Made by a program: the position numbers and the translations under genes
Part shown: in pieces, positions 9,718 through 20,442 of the stretch
How the letters are laid out: every line of letters starts with the position of its first letter
Position numbering within the stretch: position 1 is the stretch's first letter
The notes under the pieces: model-generated
What the model saw: the letters and a program-made list of their open reading frames with translations, nothing else
What the model was told of the DNA's origin: nothing
Databases searched by the model: none
DNA from: Nitrospirales bacterium
GTDB lineage: Bacteria; Nitrospirota; Nitrospiria; Nitrospirales; UBA8639
Length of the DNA stretch: 64,000 nt
Reading direction: 5' to 3'
NCBI GenBank assembly: GCA_021604005.1
Contig: BQIV01000002.1
Location: 1 to 64,000, forward strand

Positions 9718-9732
9718 CTAGACGAGTGTGTC

Positions 9733-10308
9733 TCATTCATCTTGATCTATTTTTTTGATTATGTCATCAGAAATATCCAAGTGTGGTTGATGGTAGAGAG
9801 TCGACGAACCCTGCCCGCGTTCCAAGACAATGACAAACTCCCGATCCTCTGCGAGCTGCGTGACGACCTCCGTCACATGAGATCGAAAATCTGCCATCAG
9901 GTCTTGCTGTTTTCCCTGGAGTTCACGAGACAAAGCCGCTTCTTTGACTTGGTAATCTCTCACACGTCGCTGAAATTTTTCCTCGCGTTCGCGTCTTGCT
10001 GATTCACTTAACACGCTCCCTTGATTCACAAGATCGTTTCGCATCTGTTGAATTTCCTGTTGCTCCAGTTCCAGCAGTACTTGCCGGTCTTTCATGAAAC
10101 TATCAAATGACTCTTTCAAGTCTTTTCCCGCTTGTGTTTCTTCAAGCACCCGCTGAAAGTCTACCACCGCGATCATTCCGGACCTTTCCATAGCCGGTGC
10201 GGTTGACTGACAGCCTGTGAGGCTTCCAAGTCCTACTCCGATAGCGAGAAGCCACATCATCGACAGATCAACACATGACGAACGAAGATGAACAAGAGTG
10301 GTATGCAT
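9733..10308 (-). CDS. OmpH/Skp family periplasmic chaperone, predicted lipoprotein
   Basis: Skp/OmpH proteins hold unfolded outer-membrane proteins in the periplasm for BamA. I start at ATG 10308 (191 residues), preceded by GAGGGG, rather than at a longer frame that overlaps bamA. The signal peptide ends in a lipobox, SLTGC (about residue 35), so the mature protein is probably lipidated; classical Skp is not. The body is IAVVDFQRVLEETQAGKDLK, then a long coiled coil (about 75-150), then the C-terminal strand. It is 25 bases after bamA. Confidence 0.87.
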   Translation of the reverse strand: MHTTLVHLRSSCVDLSMMWLLAIGVGLGSLTGCQSTAPAMERSGMIAVVDFQRVLEETQAGKDLKESFDSFMKDRQVLLELEQQEIQQMRNDLVNQGSVLSESARREREEKFQRRVRDYQVKEAALSRELQGKQQDLMADFRSHVTEVVTQLAEDREFVIVLERGQGSSTLYHQPHLDISDDIIKKIDQDE

Positions 10309-10333
10309 ATCAAACGCCCCTCTAAAACCGTGG

Positions 10334-12664
10334 TTAAAATACCGAACCCACCGAAAACTCAAACACGCCCCGTTTTTCTCCTGACCGTCTGGATAATGGC
10401 ACGCCATATGCCGCACGAAGAGGACCGAATGGAGAAATCCACCGGACTTCAAGGCCTGTGGCCGGGCGAAGATTACAACAGATATCAAAGGTTTTCGTCT
10501 TGGAAAACCCTTCCCCGTAATCGAAAAAGACGACTCCGTTTAGCTTGGCTTCAGCCAAAATGGGAAAGATCAAATCCACATTGAAAATTAATTGCTTCGT
10601 GGCGCCAAGCAATGTACGGCTCGCCGTAACCGGCCCTGCACGACCAAACTTAAATCCTCTCACCGTATTGATACCTCCGACGAAAAACAATTCAGGCAGC
10701 GGCACCGCATCGCCGTTATACCCCTTGGCAACACCGACTCGTGCCCGCGTGGCGATGCGAAGGTCCCAAATCGGCAACGGGGTGTACCGTAACGCATCAA
10801 ACGCCACCGAATAAAAATCATTCGTTCCGCCGAGCAACTCCGTTCCAAAGCTTGCATTCACCCCGACTCGGGCACCACGTCGCGGGTCAAGGAAAAAATC
10901 TCGAGAATCCCGGAATAAAGCTGTTCGGAATCCCGTTGTAGTTTGCGACCCGACTTGACGCAAGATCAGTTCCGGTGCGTCGGACCGGGGATTGGAAATT
11001 CGAATTCGCTCAGCGACAAAGGTAAAGCTTCCAGAAATATATTCTGAAAATGAGCGACCAAAGGTAATATTGCCACCCGTTTTCTTTTCTTCATAGGTTA
11101 AGAAGTCCGTGTTGGTCTGAAATCCATCAAGCTGCATAGATGTTAACCCATCGTAGAGTGCTGGATTTCGAAAGGTGATCACACCTAACGTTCGACGTCC
11201 ACCAACCTGTCCTCGAATTCGTCCCGTATAGCCAAGACCGAAGAGATTGCCCTCCGTAATATCGGCAATAGCGGTGAATTGATCGAGCGTACTAAAACCG
11301 CCACCGATACTGAATGATCCCGTCGGCTTCTCTTTAACTTTCACTTCAAGGTCAACTTGGCCTTCATCAATCTGCTGAGGAAGAATTTCTACGGTTTCAA
11401 AAAAGTTTAAATTATTCAGCCGTTCAAAACTCCGCTTCATGGCAACCGAGTCGATCATATCCCGTTCATCGACTCGCAACTCACGCCGAATCACATTGTC
11501 TCGGGTTTTCCCGTTTCCCGTAATACGAATATTCCGTATACGAATGAGTTCGCCTTCCTTGATGGTGAACACCACGTCGGTCGTCCGGCTTTCCGGGTCC
11601 GGTTGAATGGCAGGAACAGGTTCGGCGAACGCATAGCCACGTTCTCCATAGAGGTCAGTGAGCCGTGTCACTTCTTCTCTCACCTTGGCCCGTTGAAAGA
11701 CTTCTCCAGGTTGAATGGAAAGCCCCTCTTTCAATTCTTGATCTGTAAAGATGGTGTTGTCCTTAAATTTCACCGAATTCACGATATAGGGCTCACCCTC
11801 GACGATCGGGAAATTCACGTCAAACCATTCCTTCTTCTCATCCAGTTCGATTGAAGGCATACCCACTTGCACATCGAGATACCCTCGATTCATGTAGGCT
11901 TCTTTGATACGTTCCACGTCGTTTGGGATTTCGTCTTGCTTCAAAATGCCCGCGTCGGTAAACCATGACCACGGAAAAGACCATTCACGAGTCGCCATCC
12001 CGCTGAGTAATTCCTTTCGTGTTAGTATGGTTCGACCCGCAAAGGTGACCTTTTTGATATGAGCTTGAGGGCCTTCTTGGATGAAAAACGTCAATCGATT
12101 TTGATTTTCACTGATGACCTCCATCACCGGAACCACGTGTGCATGGTAATAGCCTTCTTCTTCGTAGGCTTTTCGGATATTTTCCGCACTCACATTCACT
12201 TGCTCCTGATCTAAAAACACTTGACTCTGCACCGTGACTTTTTCTTTTAACTTATCTTCCGACAATTCATCATTTCCATCAAACACGGTTTCAATATTAA
12301 AGGCTTTTTCACGAACAACAAAGATAATATCAACTCCGTCAGGCTTCCTCTGCGTCTCTACCTGCACATCTTCGAAGAATCCCATTTCATATATATGTTG
12401 GATCTCCGCACGAACTTCACTTGCACGAAACGGATTTCCAGACTGTAAGGTAAGTTTGGATTTAATCGCCTGGACGTCGATATGCTGAGTGCCCTGTATT
12501 CGAATCGAACGAATGGTCAACGCCTCATCGGCCGCCAGTGCAGGCAAGAGGGCTCCACCCGACAGTACGCCAAGGCTCACGGCCAAGGCCCAAAGAACGG
12601 GCATGCCAACGCGAATGGCTCGGTAGCTACATATGGGCAAACATCGGCGCCGGAAGTTGTTCAT
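10334..12664 (-). CDS. bamA: Outer membrane protein assembly factor BamA
   Basis: Core of the machine that inserts beta-barrel proteins into the outer membrane. The order is a signal peptide (cleavage near LPALAA, residue 44), five POTRA domains (about 48-430), and a 16-strand barrel to the C-terminus. The barrel contains the conserved loop-6 motif VRGF (GGINTVRGFKFGR) and ends in SVGSVF, a terminal aromatic as in Omp85 proteins. The 776-residue length is typical. It is the first gene of the minus-strand lipid A block. Confidence 0.96.
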   Translation of the reverse strand: MNNFRRRCLPICSYRAIRVGMPVLWALAVSLGVLSGGALLPALAADEALTIRSIRIQGTQHIDVQAIKSKLTLQSGNPFRASEVRAEIQHIYEMGFFEDVQVETQRKPDGVDIIFVVREKAFNIETVFDGNDELSEDKLKEKVTVQSQVFLDQEQVNVSAENIRKAYEEEGYYHAHVVPVMEVISENQNRLTFFIQEGPQAHIKKVTFAGRTILTRKELLSGMATREWSFPWSWFTDAGILKQDEIPNDVERIKEAYMNRGYLDVQVGMPSIELDEKKEWFDVNFPIVEGEPYIVNSVKFKDNTIFTDQELKEGLSIQPGEVFQRAKVREEVTRLTDLYGERGYAFAEPVPAIQPDPESRTTDVVFTIKEGELIRIRNIRITGNGKTRDNVIRRELRVDERDMIDSVAMKRSFERLNNLNFFETVEILPQQIDEGQVDLEVKVKEKPTGSFSIGGGFSTLDQFTAIADITEGNLFGLGYTGRIRGQVGGRRTLGVITFRNPALYDGLTSMQLDGFQTNTDFLTYEEKKTGGNITFGRSFSEYISGSFTFVAERIRISNPRSDAPELILRQVGSQTTTGFRTALFRDSRDFFLDPRRGARVGVNASFGTELLGGTNDFYSVAFDALRYTPLPIWDLRIATRARVGVAKGYNGDAVPLPELFFVGGINTVRGFKFGRAGPVTASRTLLGATKQLIFNVDLIFPILAEAKLNGVVFFDYGEGFSKTKTFDICCNLRPATGLEVRWISPFGPLRAAYGVPLSRRSGEKRGVFEFSVGSVF

Positions 12665-13126
12665 TCACCAATCCATTTTCCGGCAGCATGGAATCGATGA
12701 GCAAACGAATTCCCCAGCACGGATTGCAGTATGAAAGGAAAACCGTGGATGACAAAGCCTGACGTAGACAAGAGATCTTGAGTGGTCATACCCAACCGGG
12801 GAGCAGAAAAGGATCGAAACGATTTGCTCACAGCGAGGGCAGGAATTCTATGATTTGTAAGATGTGAATACTCTTAGGAAGACATTGAATTATATAGTTG
12901 AATTACGATTCTTGTAAAGTACGGGGTCTGATGCGTCTTAGGCATTTTCTCCTGATGAGATTATCTTGACATTATTTTTACCCTTCTCCTAGTATCGTCA
13001 CCATGCTCATGCAACATCCACACATGCTGTACGCCTGGCATACACCGGCAATCTCCAATGCATCTCACATAAACGTACCGACTGTACGCACATCATACAG
13101 GCTATATTAAATCTCTAACGCCACGT
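12665..13126. other. Divergent intergenic region between bamA and lon
   Basis: These 462 bases separate the bamA operon from lon and must hold both promoters. A sigma-70-like promoter for lon is visible. No CIRCE heat-shock operator, RNA gene or convincing small protein was found. The bamA promoter could not be pinned down by eye. Confidence 0.6.
12966..12995 (+). promoter_or_regulatory. Possible sigma-70 promoter of lon
   Basis: A perfect -35 TTGACA (12966-12971) is followed after 18 bases by TAGTAT (12990-12995), a fair -10. This gives a leader of about 125 bases before lon. The match is by eye only. Confidence 0.45.
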
Positions 13127-15610
13127 ATGGAAGAACCGTTAGCTATGGAAGAACGTTCGCAAACCGAAATCCCTTCGTCTCTCCCACTCCTTCCCGTTCG
13201 CGATATTGTGGTCTTTCCGTATATGGTCTTGCCCTTGTTTGTTGGCCGAGACGTCTCTATCAAGGCTATCGAAGAAGCGTTAGCCGGCAATCGGATGATC
13301 TTTCTCACCACACAGAAGACACAAGAAATCGAATTGCCGAAACCTGAAGAATTACATTCGGTCGGAACGGTGGGCATGATCATGCGCATGCTTAAGCTAC
13401 CGGATGAACGGATCAAGATTTTAGTCCAAGGCCTCGCCAAAGCCCGCATCCTTGACTATATACAGTCGGAACCGTTCTATACCGTCACGCTTGAAAAACT
13501 CGTAGACGTCCAGGTCCCCCAAGCCTCGCTCGAGCATGAAGCCTTGATGCGCACAACCAAGGAATCGCTTGAACACGTCGTCAATCTTGGCAAAGTGATT
13601 ATGCCCGATGTTCTCACGGTTATCGAAAACCTGGATGAACCAGGTCGGCTGGCAGACATCATCGCCTCCAATCTCGGCCTCAAAGTGGACATCACCCAAG
13701 AGGTATTAGAGATTGCGGATCCACTCAAGCGGCTCGCACGCGTCAGGGAAGTGCTCGCCAAAGAACATGACGTGTTATCGATGCAACAAAAAATCCAGGC
13801 TCAAGCCAAAGGCGAGATGGATAAAACGCAACGGGAATACTTTTTGCGGGAACAATTAAAGGCCATCCAAAAAGAATTAGGCGAATTGGACGATCGCGTA
13901 GAGGAAGTCTCAGAGTTTCGAACTCGCATGGCCGAGGCGAAGATGCCCGAGAAAGTTCAGAAAGAATGCGAGAAACAATTAAAACGGCTCGAAAAAATGC
14001 ATCCCGATGCCGCAGAGTCCGGAACGGTCCGCACCTATTTAGAATGGATGGTCGACCTTCCCTGGAGCCACCAGTCACAGGATAACTTGGATATTAAAGC
14101 CGCCACCAAGGTCTTACACCAGGATCACTATGATCTGGAAAAAGTGAAAGAACGCATTTTAGAATATTTGGCCGTTCGAAAACTGAAAGAAAAAATGAAG
14201 GGTCCAATTCTTTGCTTTGTCGGTCCCCCAGGGGTCGGCAAAACGTCCCTAGGCAAATCCATCGCAAAAGCACTCGGACGGGAATTTATTCGTATCAGTC
14301 TCGGCGGAACCAGAGACGAAGCGGAAATACGCGGACATCGACGTACATACGTTGGTGCCCTTCCCGGCCGGATCATTCAAGGCTTAAAACAAGCCGGGAC
14401 CAACAACCCGGTCTTTATGCTTGATGAAATCGACAAAGTCGGCATGGATTTTCGAGGCGACCCCTCAGCCGCCCTGCTTGAAGTGCTGGACCCTGAGCAA
14501 AACCATGCGTTTACGGACCATTATCTCAGTGTTCCGTTTGACTTGAGCGACGTGATGTTTATTACCACGGCCAATCTCACTGACCCCATTCTCTCGGCAC
14601 TGCGCGACCGCATGGAAATCATCAGCATTCCCGGCTATTCCGAAGAAGAGAAACTGGGCATTGCACAACGTTACCTCATTCCTCGGCAATTAGAGGAACA
14701 CGGAATCTCCGAGAAGCACCTCCGGCTCACGGAACCGGTGGTTCAGCAAATTATTTCTCACTATACGCGAGAAGCCGGCGTTCGAAATCTTGAACGTGAA
14801 ATAGCCAATGTCATGCGTAAAGTCGCGAAACGTGTTGCAGAAGGTGGGACCACTCGCTCGACCGTCACACCCAGTACGCTCAATAAATATTTAGGCGCGC
14901 CGAAATTCCTTCCCGACCAAGAACAAGAACATGACGAAGTCGGCGTCGTCACCGGATTAGCGTGGACAGAAAGTGGCGGAGACGTCCTCTACATTGAAGC
15001 CTCATCCATCAACGGGAAGGGACAACTGACTCTGACCGGACACTTGGGTGATGTAATGAAAGAATCCGCACAGGCGGCACTCAGCTATATTCGAACACAA
15101 GCGAAGACGTTGCATATTCCTCCCGAGCTCTTCACGAAAAAAGATATTCATATCCACGTGCCGGCAGGCGCGATCCCCAAGGACGGCCCATCAGCAGGCA
15201 TCACCATGGCGACAGCCTTGGCTTCGAGCTTGAGTAACATTCCAACGCGACGCGATGTCGCGATGACCGGCGAAGTCACGCTTCGCGGACGCGTCCTGCC
15301 GGTTGGCGGATTGAAAGAAAAAATTCTTGCGGCAAAGCGTGCAAAACTCACGTGTATTATCCTCCCGAAACGCAATGAAAAAGACTTGGAAGATATCCCC
15401 AAGCATTTGATGAAAGATCTTGAATTTGTCTTTGTCGAATCCATGTCTGAAGTCTTGCAAACCGCGCTTCGCAAAAAGAACAAGCCACGAGTTTCGCCGC
15501 AAACGCTGAATGGAAAAACGCCCACGACACGACGCACCATAGTAAAACCTTCACGCACGAGTTCAACGCAACGACGAAAAATTACCAGCCGAAAATCTTC
15601 AACCCGCTGA
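13127..15610 (+). CDS. lon: ATP-dependent protease Lon with a basic C-terminal tail
   Basis: Cytoplasmic AAA+ protease that removes misfolded and short-lived regulatory proteins. Domains: LON substrate domain (about residues 17-210), coiled-coil linker, AAA+ domain with Walker [10 protein letters not shown] (366-374) and Walker [10 protein letters not shown], then the Ser-Lys protease domain. The catalytic Ser is about 689 ([10 protein letters not shown]) and the Lys about 732 (GGLKEK). The last 46 residues (about 782-827) are an unusual Arg/Lys/Ser/Thr-rich extension not part of the fold. The start at 13127 is weak; ATG 13145 has a GGAAGA site and may be used. thiL follows after 4 bases. Confidence 0.96.
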   Translation: MEEPLAMEERSQTEIPSSLPLLPVRDIVVFPYMVLPLFVGRDVSIKAIEEALAGNRMIFLTTQKTQEIELPKPEELHSVGTVGMIMRMLKLPDERIKILVQGLAKARILDYIQSEPFYTVTLEKLVDVQVPQASLEHEALMRTTKESLEHVVNLGKVIMPDVLTVIENLDEPGRLADIIASNLGLKVDITQEVLEIADPLKRLARVREVLAKEHDVLSMQQKIQAQAKGEMDKTQREYFLREQLKAIQKELGELDDRVEEVSEFRTRMAEAKMPEKVQKECEKQLKRLEKMHPDAAESGTVRTYLEWMVDLPWSHQSQDNLDIKAATKVLHQDHYDLEKVKERILEYLAVRKLKEKMKGPILCFVGPPGVGKTSLGKSIAKALGREFIRISLGGTRDEAEIRGHRRTYVGALPGRIIQGLKQAGTNNPVFMLDEIDKVGMDFRGDPSAALLEVLDPEQNHAFTDHYLSVPFDLSDVMFITTANLTDPILSALRDRMEIISIPGYSEEEKLGIAQRYLIPRQLEEHGISEKHLRLTEPVVQQIISHYTREAGVRNLEREIANVMRKVAKRVAEGGTTRSTVTPSTLNKYLGAPKFLPDQEQEHDEVGVVTGLAWTESGGDVLYIEASSINGKGQLTLTGHLGDVMKESAQAALSYIRTQAKTLHIPPELFTKKDIHIHVPAGAIPKDGPSAGITMATALASSLSNIPTRRDVAMTGEVTLRGRVLPVGGLKEKILAAKRAKLTCIILPKRNEKDLEDIPKHLMKDLEFVFVESMSEVLQTALRKKNKPRVSPQTLNGKTPTTRRTIVKPSRTSSTQRRKITSRKSSTR

Positions 15611-15614
15611 CCAT

Positions 15615-16679
15615 ATGCCCCGCACTCCCCTTCGGAGAACCGTTTCGGACCTAGGCGAATTTACGCTGCTCAACACCGTTCAACAGATACTTGCTGACTG
15701 TAACGCACCTTCGCCTCACGGTATCGGTGACGATGCGGCCATTCTACAACCATCATCTGGACACGAATGGCTCGTCTCGAAAGACCTGTTGCTTGAAGGT
15801 ATTCACTTCGATTCACAGTACGCAACCTATCGGGAAATCGGCTATAAAGCCGCTGCCGTGAATATCAGCGACATGGCCGCCATGGGAGGCACACCACAGT
15901 ATCTGCTCATTGGATTGGCTGTTCCACCATCCACCCCTCTTGCGCATGTACGGGCGCTCTACCGCGGACTTCGAGACATCTGTCGCACTTTTCGCATCAC
16001 CGTCATCGGGGGCGACACCTGTGCCTCCAGGACTGATGTCTGCATCAGCATCACGATCATTGGGACGGTCAAAGCCGGACACGCGCTGTGTCGAAACGGC
16101 GCACAAGTCGGCGATCATATATATGTAACTGGAACACTTGGCGACTCCGGTGCAGGCCTACGGCTATTACAAGACCGCACATCCCGATATACTGGACAAC
16201 TCCCAAAGTCTGTCGTACGATTTCTCATACAACGTCATCTTCACCCAACTCCACAAGTCCATCTTGGTCAAATATTAGCAAAACGTCGCCTGGCCACAGC
16301 AGCCATTGACCTATCAGATGGTTTGTCGGGAGACCTGCGTCACCTGTGTCAAGCCAGCCATGTCGGAGCCGATATTGAAATGTCGAATATTCCTATCTCA
16401 TCGCAATGTGCCGCGTATATCTCGTATAGCCACGACTCCCGGATGAAGATTTCTCTTGCAAGTGGGGAAGACTATCAACTGCTTTTTACGGTTTCACCCA
16501 ACAATCAGCAACGACTAAAACACATGGCGACCCGCCTCGGATACATGATTACCCGCATTGGAACGATTCAACCGTCCAAACAGGGGCTGCATATCCAATT
16601 AGCAGATGGTGCTCGACAAGCTCTGCCTCAACAGAGTTATGATCATTTCCGGTCATCGTCCGTACAGGCGCGGTTGTGA
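15615..16679 (+). CDS. thiL: Thiamine-monophosphate kinase
   Basis: Phosphorylates thiamine monophosphate to thiamine diphosphate. The 354-residue protein belongs to the PurM/ThiL superfamily. It shows [10 protein letters not shown] near residue 36, [33 protein letters not shown] and the C-terminal [10 protein letters not shown] with [12 protein letters not shown]. It is slightly longer than the usual 320-330 residues. It starts 4 bases after lon and ends in a GTGA overlap with the DUF2062 gene, so the three genes are probably co-transcribed. Confidence 0.93.
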   Translation: MPRTPLRRTVSDLGEFTLLNTVQQILADCNAPSPHGIGDDAAILQPSSGHEWLVSKDLLLEGIHFDSQYATYREIGYKAAAVNISDMAAMGGTPQYLLIGLAVPPSTPLAHVRALYRGLRDICRTFRITVIGGDTCASRTDVCISITIIGTVKAGHALCRNGAQVGDHIYVTGTLGDSGAGLRLLQDRTSRYTGQLPKSVVRFLIQRHLHPTPQVHLGQILAKRRLATAAIDLSDGLSGDLRHLCQASHVGADIEMSNIPISSQCAAYISYSHDSRMKISLASGEDYQLLFTVSPNNQQRLKHMATRLGYMITRIGTIQPSKQGLHIQLADGARQALPQQSYDHFRSSSVQARL

Positions 16680-17125
16680 TATCACTTCGCAATATTCGTG
16701 AACAGCTTGTTCAAATCCTGCACCTCCAAGAATCACCACAACGTACCGCCTTCGCCTTTGCCCTCGGCGTGTTTATCGCGTTTGCCCCCCATTATGGGTT
16801 TCACACCGTGAGCGTGGTCATGCTTGCCTGGGCGTTTCGCCTCAACTATCTCGCCATGCTCATGGGAGCCTTTCTCAATAACCCATGGACCATTGCTCCG
16901 ATCTTAGGCCTCACGCTGTATACGGGACTGGCCGCGTTTGGGTCACCCACGACATCTCCCATCGATTTCTCGAACCTGCATATCGATAATCTGTTCGAAA
17001 GCCTCTCGCCTTACTTACTCCCTTTCATACTCGGAGGGTGTATACTTGGGCTCATTGGTGCGGTCCTCGCCTATCCTATCATGTTATGTATTATTTACCG
17101 CTATCGTGCGGTCAAATCTCACTAG
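16676..17125 (+). CDS. DUF2062 domain membrane protein
   Basis: Small integral membrane protein of unknown function (149 residues). The family signature is visible: RTAFAFALGVFIAFAPHYGF, then MLMGAFLNNPWTIAPI, with three to four membrane segments across residues 25-145. DUF2062 members are often near polysaccharide or lipid genes, but no activity can be assigned here. It begins with GTG, overlapping the thiL stop by four bases. Confidence 0.85.
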   Translation: MISLRNIREQLVQILHLQESPQRTAFAFALGVFIAFAPHYGFHTVSVVMLAWAFRLNYLAMLMGAFLNNPWTIAPILGLTLYTGLAAFGSPTTSPIDFSNLHIDNLFESLSPYLLPFILGGCILGLIGAVLAYPIMLCIIYRYRAVKSH

Positions 17126-17251
17126 GGCACAGAGTACGATGCTATTCACGACATTCCATCCAAGACGACATCAACACCACATGGCACCAGCCCCGTTGAC
17201 CGACCGTTTCGGCACAGGCAGCACGCCACAGATGCACTGCTGGAATCACGT

Positions 17252-18646
17252 ATGAGTCAGGACCCACGGCTTCCACATGAAGGTACCTCGCTCATTGCAG
17301 ACCCCATTCATGGCTATATCACCTTCACCGTACCGCGCACGGATGGAGCATCGCATGAATACACCGAACAAGACCTGATCGATTCTCCCTGGCTGCAACG
17401 ATTACGATATATCTATCAACTTCAAAGCGCGCATTGGGTCTACCCGGCAGCGGAGCACACCCGATTTCAACATTCATTGGGAGCCATGCATCTGGCCGGA
17501 CGATTCGCCAATCATGTCTACCCCACGCTGTCGCACATGATTCATGAGGTACCGTCCCCACCCTATATCGAAGCATTGCTTCGTGTCGCGGCCCTGCTCC
17601 ACGATGTCGGACATGGACCGTTTTGCCATTTCTTCGATCACCATTTTCTGAATCGTTTTCATCTCACCCATGAACACATTGGGCAAGTGATTATCCGGAC
17701 GAAACTTGGCCCGATCATTGAACAGATCACACGCAGCCCCTCAGGCCCCTTCATGCCAGGGGAACGATTGAACCCCGATCACGTGGCCTTTCTCATCCTC
17801 AAAGATCCACACAAGTCGACTCACGGATATCCCCGGTGGCTCACCGCGTTACAACCGTTGTTAGGCGGAGTCTATACAGCCGATAACTGTGACTATATTC
17901 TTCGTGATTCCTATATGTGCGGGGTCGCCATCGGTCCCGTGGATATCGAACGGCTCATCCATTATACGTTTTTCACGAACAAAGGCCTCACCATACACAA
18001 ATCGGGCCTCCCTGCCTTACAAATGTTTTTACATGCGCGACTGTATTTGTATACCAACGTGTACTACCATCGCACGACACGAGCCATCGACTTGCATTTG
18101 CAAGAAATTTTTTCCGACACCATGCGATACCTCTATCCGCATAACCCGCTAGAACATCTTGACACCTATCTTGTCCTCACCGATTGGCACATCATTGAAG
18201 CCGTCCGGACCTGGGAACGCGGTACTCATCGCGTGAAAAAGCGGCTTGGGCGGGAATGGGCAAGAATTTTAATGCGCGACGTGAAATGGAAAATGGCCTA
18301 CACCACATTAGTCTCACTTCCAAGCAACGCCAAAACCCGCACTCACGTACAATCATCACGGCTTGACGATCACATCCGTCAAGCCCTTCCCCCTCGCTTA
18401 CGGAGGATGAAGTTCTGGATTGATATGGCCCATCAAGATCCACGTCCAATCAACCTTTTGAATATGGGTGGATTTCAAATATTTGTCTACGACCCATCAA
18501 CACGTCATGTCGCCAAAGAAAGTCTGCAAACATTCTTTGAACATCTCCCTGCAAGAATGGTGCAATTCCGCATTTACACTCACGACCACAAAGCCGATGC
18601 GGAACTGGCCCAAGCGGCAAAGCATGTCCTCGGCGAAAAAGGATAG
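17252..18646 (+). CDS. HD domain phosphohydrolase (dGTPase/SAMHD1-like)
   Basis: Metal-dependent phosphohydrolase of 464 residues. The N-terminus (DPIHGYITF) and the HD core are characteristic of the YwfO/SAMHD1-like group: TRFQHSLGAMHLAGR gives the first His, and AALLHDVGHGPFCHFFDHHF gives the HD pair (about residues 118-119). A further metal Asp lies in YTADNCDYILRDSYMCGV. Members hydrolyse dNTPs or other nucleotides; the substrate here is unknown. It stands 126 bases after the DUF2062 gene and converges on the CsgG-like lipoprotein. Confidence 0.87.
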   Translation: MSQDPRLPHEGTSLIADPIHGYITFTVPRTDGASHEYTEQDLIDSPWLQRLRYIYQLQSAHWVYPAAEHTRFQHSLGAMHLAGRFANHVYPTLSHMIHEVPSPPYIEALLRVAALLHDVGHGPFCHFFDHHFLNRFHLTHEHIGQVIIRTKLGPIIEQITRSPSGPFMPGERLNPDHVAFLILKDPHKSTHGYPRWLTALQPLLGGVYTADNCDYILRDSYMCGVAIGPVDIERLIHYTFFTNKGLTIHKSGLPALQMFLHARLYLYTNVYYHRTTRAIDLHLQEIFSDTMRYLYPHNPLEHLDTYLVLTDWHIIEAVRTWERGTHRVKKRLGREWARILMRDVKWKMAYTTLVSLPSNAKTRTHVQSSRLDDHIRQALPPRLRRMKFWIDMAHQDPRPINLLNMGGFQIFVYDPSTRHVAKESLQTFFEHLPARMVQFRIYTHDHKADAELAQAAKHVLGEKG

Positions 18647-18741
18647 AGGCACTGAAACGAAAGACAATGACGCGTAAGCAGAACAAGCGAGAACGCTACG
18701 CTACGGCAGGCAGGAACGGAGAGTGACGATAGGCCTTGCCT

Positions 18742-20442
18742 TCACTGATCGACGTATCCAAATCCGATATGCGAAAGGTCCTTGATTAAATCTAATTGAA
18801 TCCGTGCCGCAAATACGTGAGTCGTCTCAACACGTTCACGTGACTCACCCTGACAGACATCGATACAATAACCACGCAACGCATTCATAAGGACTTCAAC
18901 ATCGGACCGCAAGACGTCCTCGTGAAGTCCCTGAACAACACGAACATCCTCCACAATCCCGTTCTTCCCATGCACTCGCAAGTGAATCGTACGGCGATTC
19001 CCAGGAAGATATCCTTGAACGGGAAGCGACTCCGTAACCGGAGGCCTCCATCGATCCAAGAACCACTGCTTCAACCGGCGTTCAAATACAATGTGCTGTT
19101 TGTGAAACACGGCATCATTTCGAGCGGTTTCGTTGGCAGGCTCGAGAATCTCAACAGAGACGATCCTACGCTCATCCGACACTGGCACAACGACCGCGTC
19201 AAAATGAGTGATCCGTTGATGATACCGCAATATGTTTTGTGGAAATTCGGCCTGTCCAACAATTGTTGCGTCAGGTGAAAGTCCTAGCCGTATGGCTCCT
19301 GAATCGTCTATGGCAATCGTCTTATCTACACGCCATGTACCTGGCGAGGAGACGGCAAGCACTTCACCGGACTGAGACATCGCTCGTACAAATAGACGTC
19401 GTGGGACACGAAACCGTTCGGTAAATAATCGAGCCGCATTCGCTTCTGATTTCCAAACGAGCTTGCCTTCCTCCAGTTCCCGGTCATCGGCCGGTAAACG
19501 GGAAACCTCCAATGCCGGATGAATGGAACGTAGTCGGTCAACACGAAAGGATGCTGAGACAGAAATCCACAGACTCTCCCCGTTTCGCGTTGTTCCTTCA
19601 TCCGGCGAAACGGTAAACGCATCAGCAGAAGCATCAAGCTCAATGACAAATCCACGCTGCCATACCACATCGGCAAACAACCATGCCTCTTCTCGTAAAC
19701 GTCGTGCCGTGTCAAGCCGTAGTGGCACATCAAAGGCCAAGATTGGAGCCTGAGGGGGATCGACAAGATCGTGAAACTCAGAGATATCTGAGGAATTCGG
19801 AACGACAGTGGCAGAGGGTGTAGGACGGAGGATTCGAACGTGTTGCCGTTTTGAATAGAGAGAGTCATTCGAGACGCCCTGAGCCCCAAACCATTCGCCT
19901 ATGCGTTGAGAGACATTCCGTTCCAGAGTTGGCACATCATCAACGGTTCCCGTCACTCGACTCGCGCGAACGACCACACCACGCTCAACATCCAGGACAT
20001 GTATATCGACAGACAAGCGGGCCTCATGATGGTACACACTCCCTTTCAACAAATATCGCGCACCACTTAATTGCCCGAGTTTGACTGCCGAACCGGGATC
20101 CGTCATGCCGCGATGCTGAATCCACTGTTCTCGTAAAACGTCTCCCAACGATTGACGGGAAATAATATGAATATCAGATGCCAGGGTTAAGTCAGTCACG
20201 AGCATCTCGGGCAGACCTTTCCGCAGCCAGCCCCACGGCGCATCATGTTGATACACATCAAAAGGTAAAATTCCCAACGAATGAGGAAGCGGAAGCGGAG
20301 GCTCCTGTGGAATCTGAACGGCCGGATTCTCTGGTCCCGGCACAGAGGGAGAAGGTGTGGAGCAACTCAGAAGCCCGAGGATGACCGGAATACACAGAAC
20401 GGAGACATAACCCACGCTCGTCTTAACGCGTAACCCACCCAT
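18742..20442 (-). CDS. CsgG/FlgO-like outer-membrane lipoprotein
   Basis: Predicted lipoprotein of 566 residues. The start chosen, ATG 20442, gives a signal peptide with lipobox LLSC (about residue 27), though no strong ribosome site is seen and a GTG nine codons later is possible. Residues about 45-190 resemble the CsgG/FlgO fold (LGILPFDVYQHDAPWGWLRK, then LSGARYLLKGSVYHHEARLS). The rest is unrecognised, with a C-terminal region of TonB-like flavour (IHLRVHGKNGIVEDVRVVQG). It overlaps the PilZ gene by 20 bases, so the two are coupled. A role in surface or motility structures is an inference from neighbours. Confidence 0.7.
   Translation of the reverse strand: MGGLRVKTSVGYVSVLCIPVILGLLSCSTPSPSVPGPENPAVQIPQEPPLPLPHSLGILPFDVYQHDAPWGWLRKGLPEMLVTDLTLASDIHIISRQSLGDVLREQWIQHRGMTDPGSAVKLGQLSGARYLLKGSVYHHEARLSVDIHVLDVERGVVVRASRVTGTVDDVPTLERNVSQRIGEWFGAQGVSNDSLYSKRQHVRILRPTPSATVVPNSSDISEFHDLVDPPQAPILAFDVPLRLDTARRLREEAWLFADVVWQRGFVIELDASADAFTVSPDEGTTRNGESLWISVSASFRVDRLRSIHPALEVSRLPADDRELEEGKLVWKSEANAARLFTERFRVPRRLFVRAMSQSGEVLAVSSPGTWRVDKTIAIDDSGAIRLGLSPDATIVGQAEFPQNILRYHQRITHFDAVVVPVSDERRIVSVEILEPANETARNDAVFHKQHIVFERRLKQWFLDRWRPPVTESLPVQGYLPGNRRTIHLRVHGKNGIVEDVRVVQGLHEDVLRSDVEVLMNALRGYCIDVCQGESRERVETTHVFAARIQLDLIKDLSHIGFGYVDQ

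Noticed and set aside
13003-13110. 35-codon open frame in the lon leader
   Set aside because: No ribosome site, odd composition (many His and Ser), and it lies in the untranslated leader implied by the promoter.
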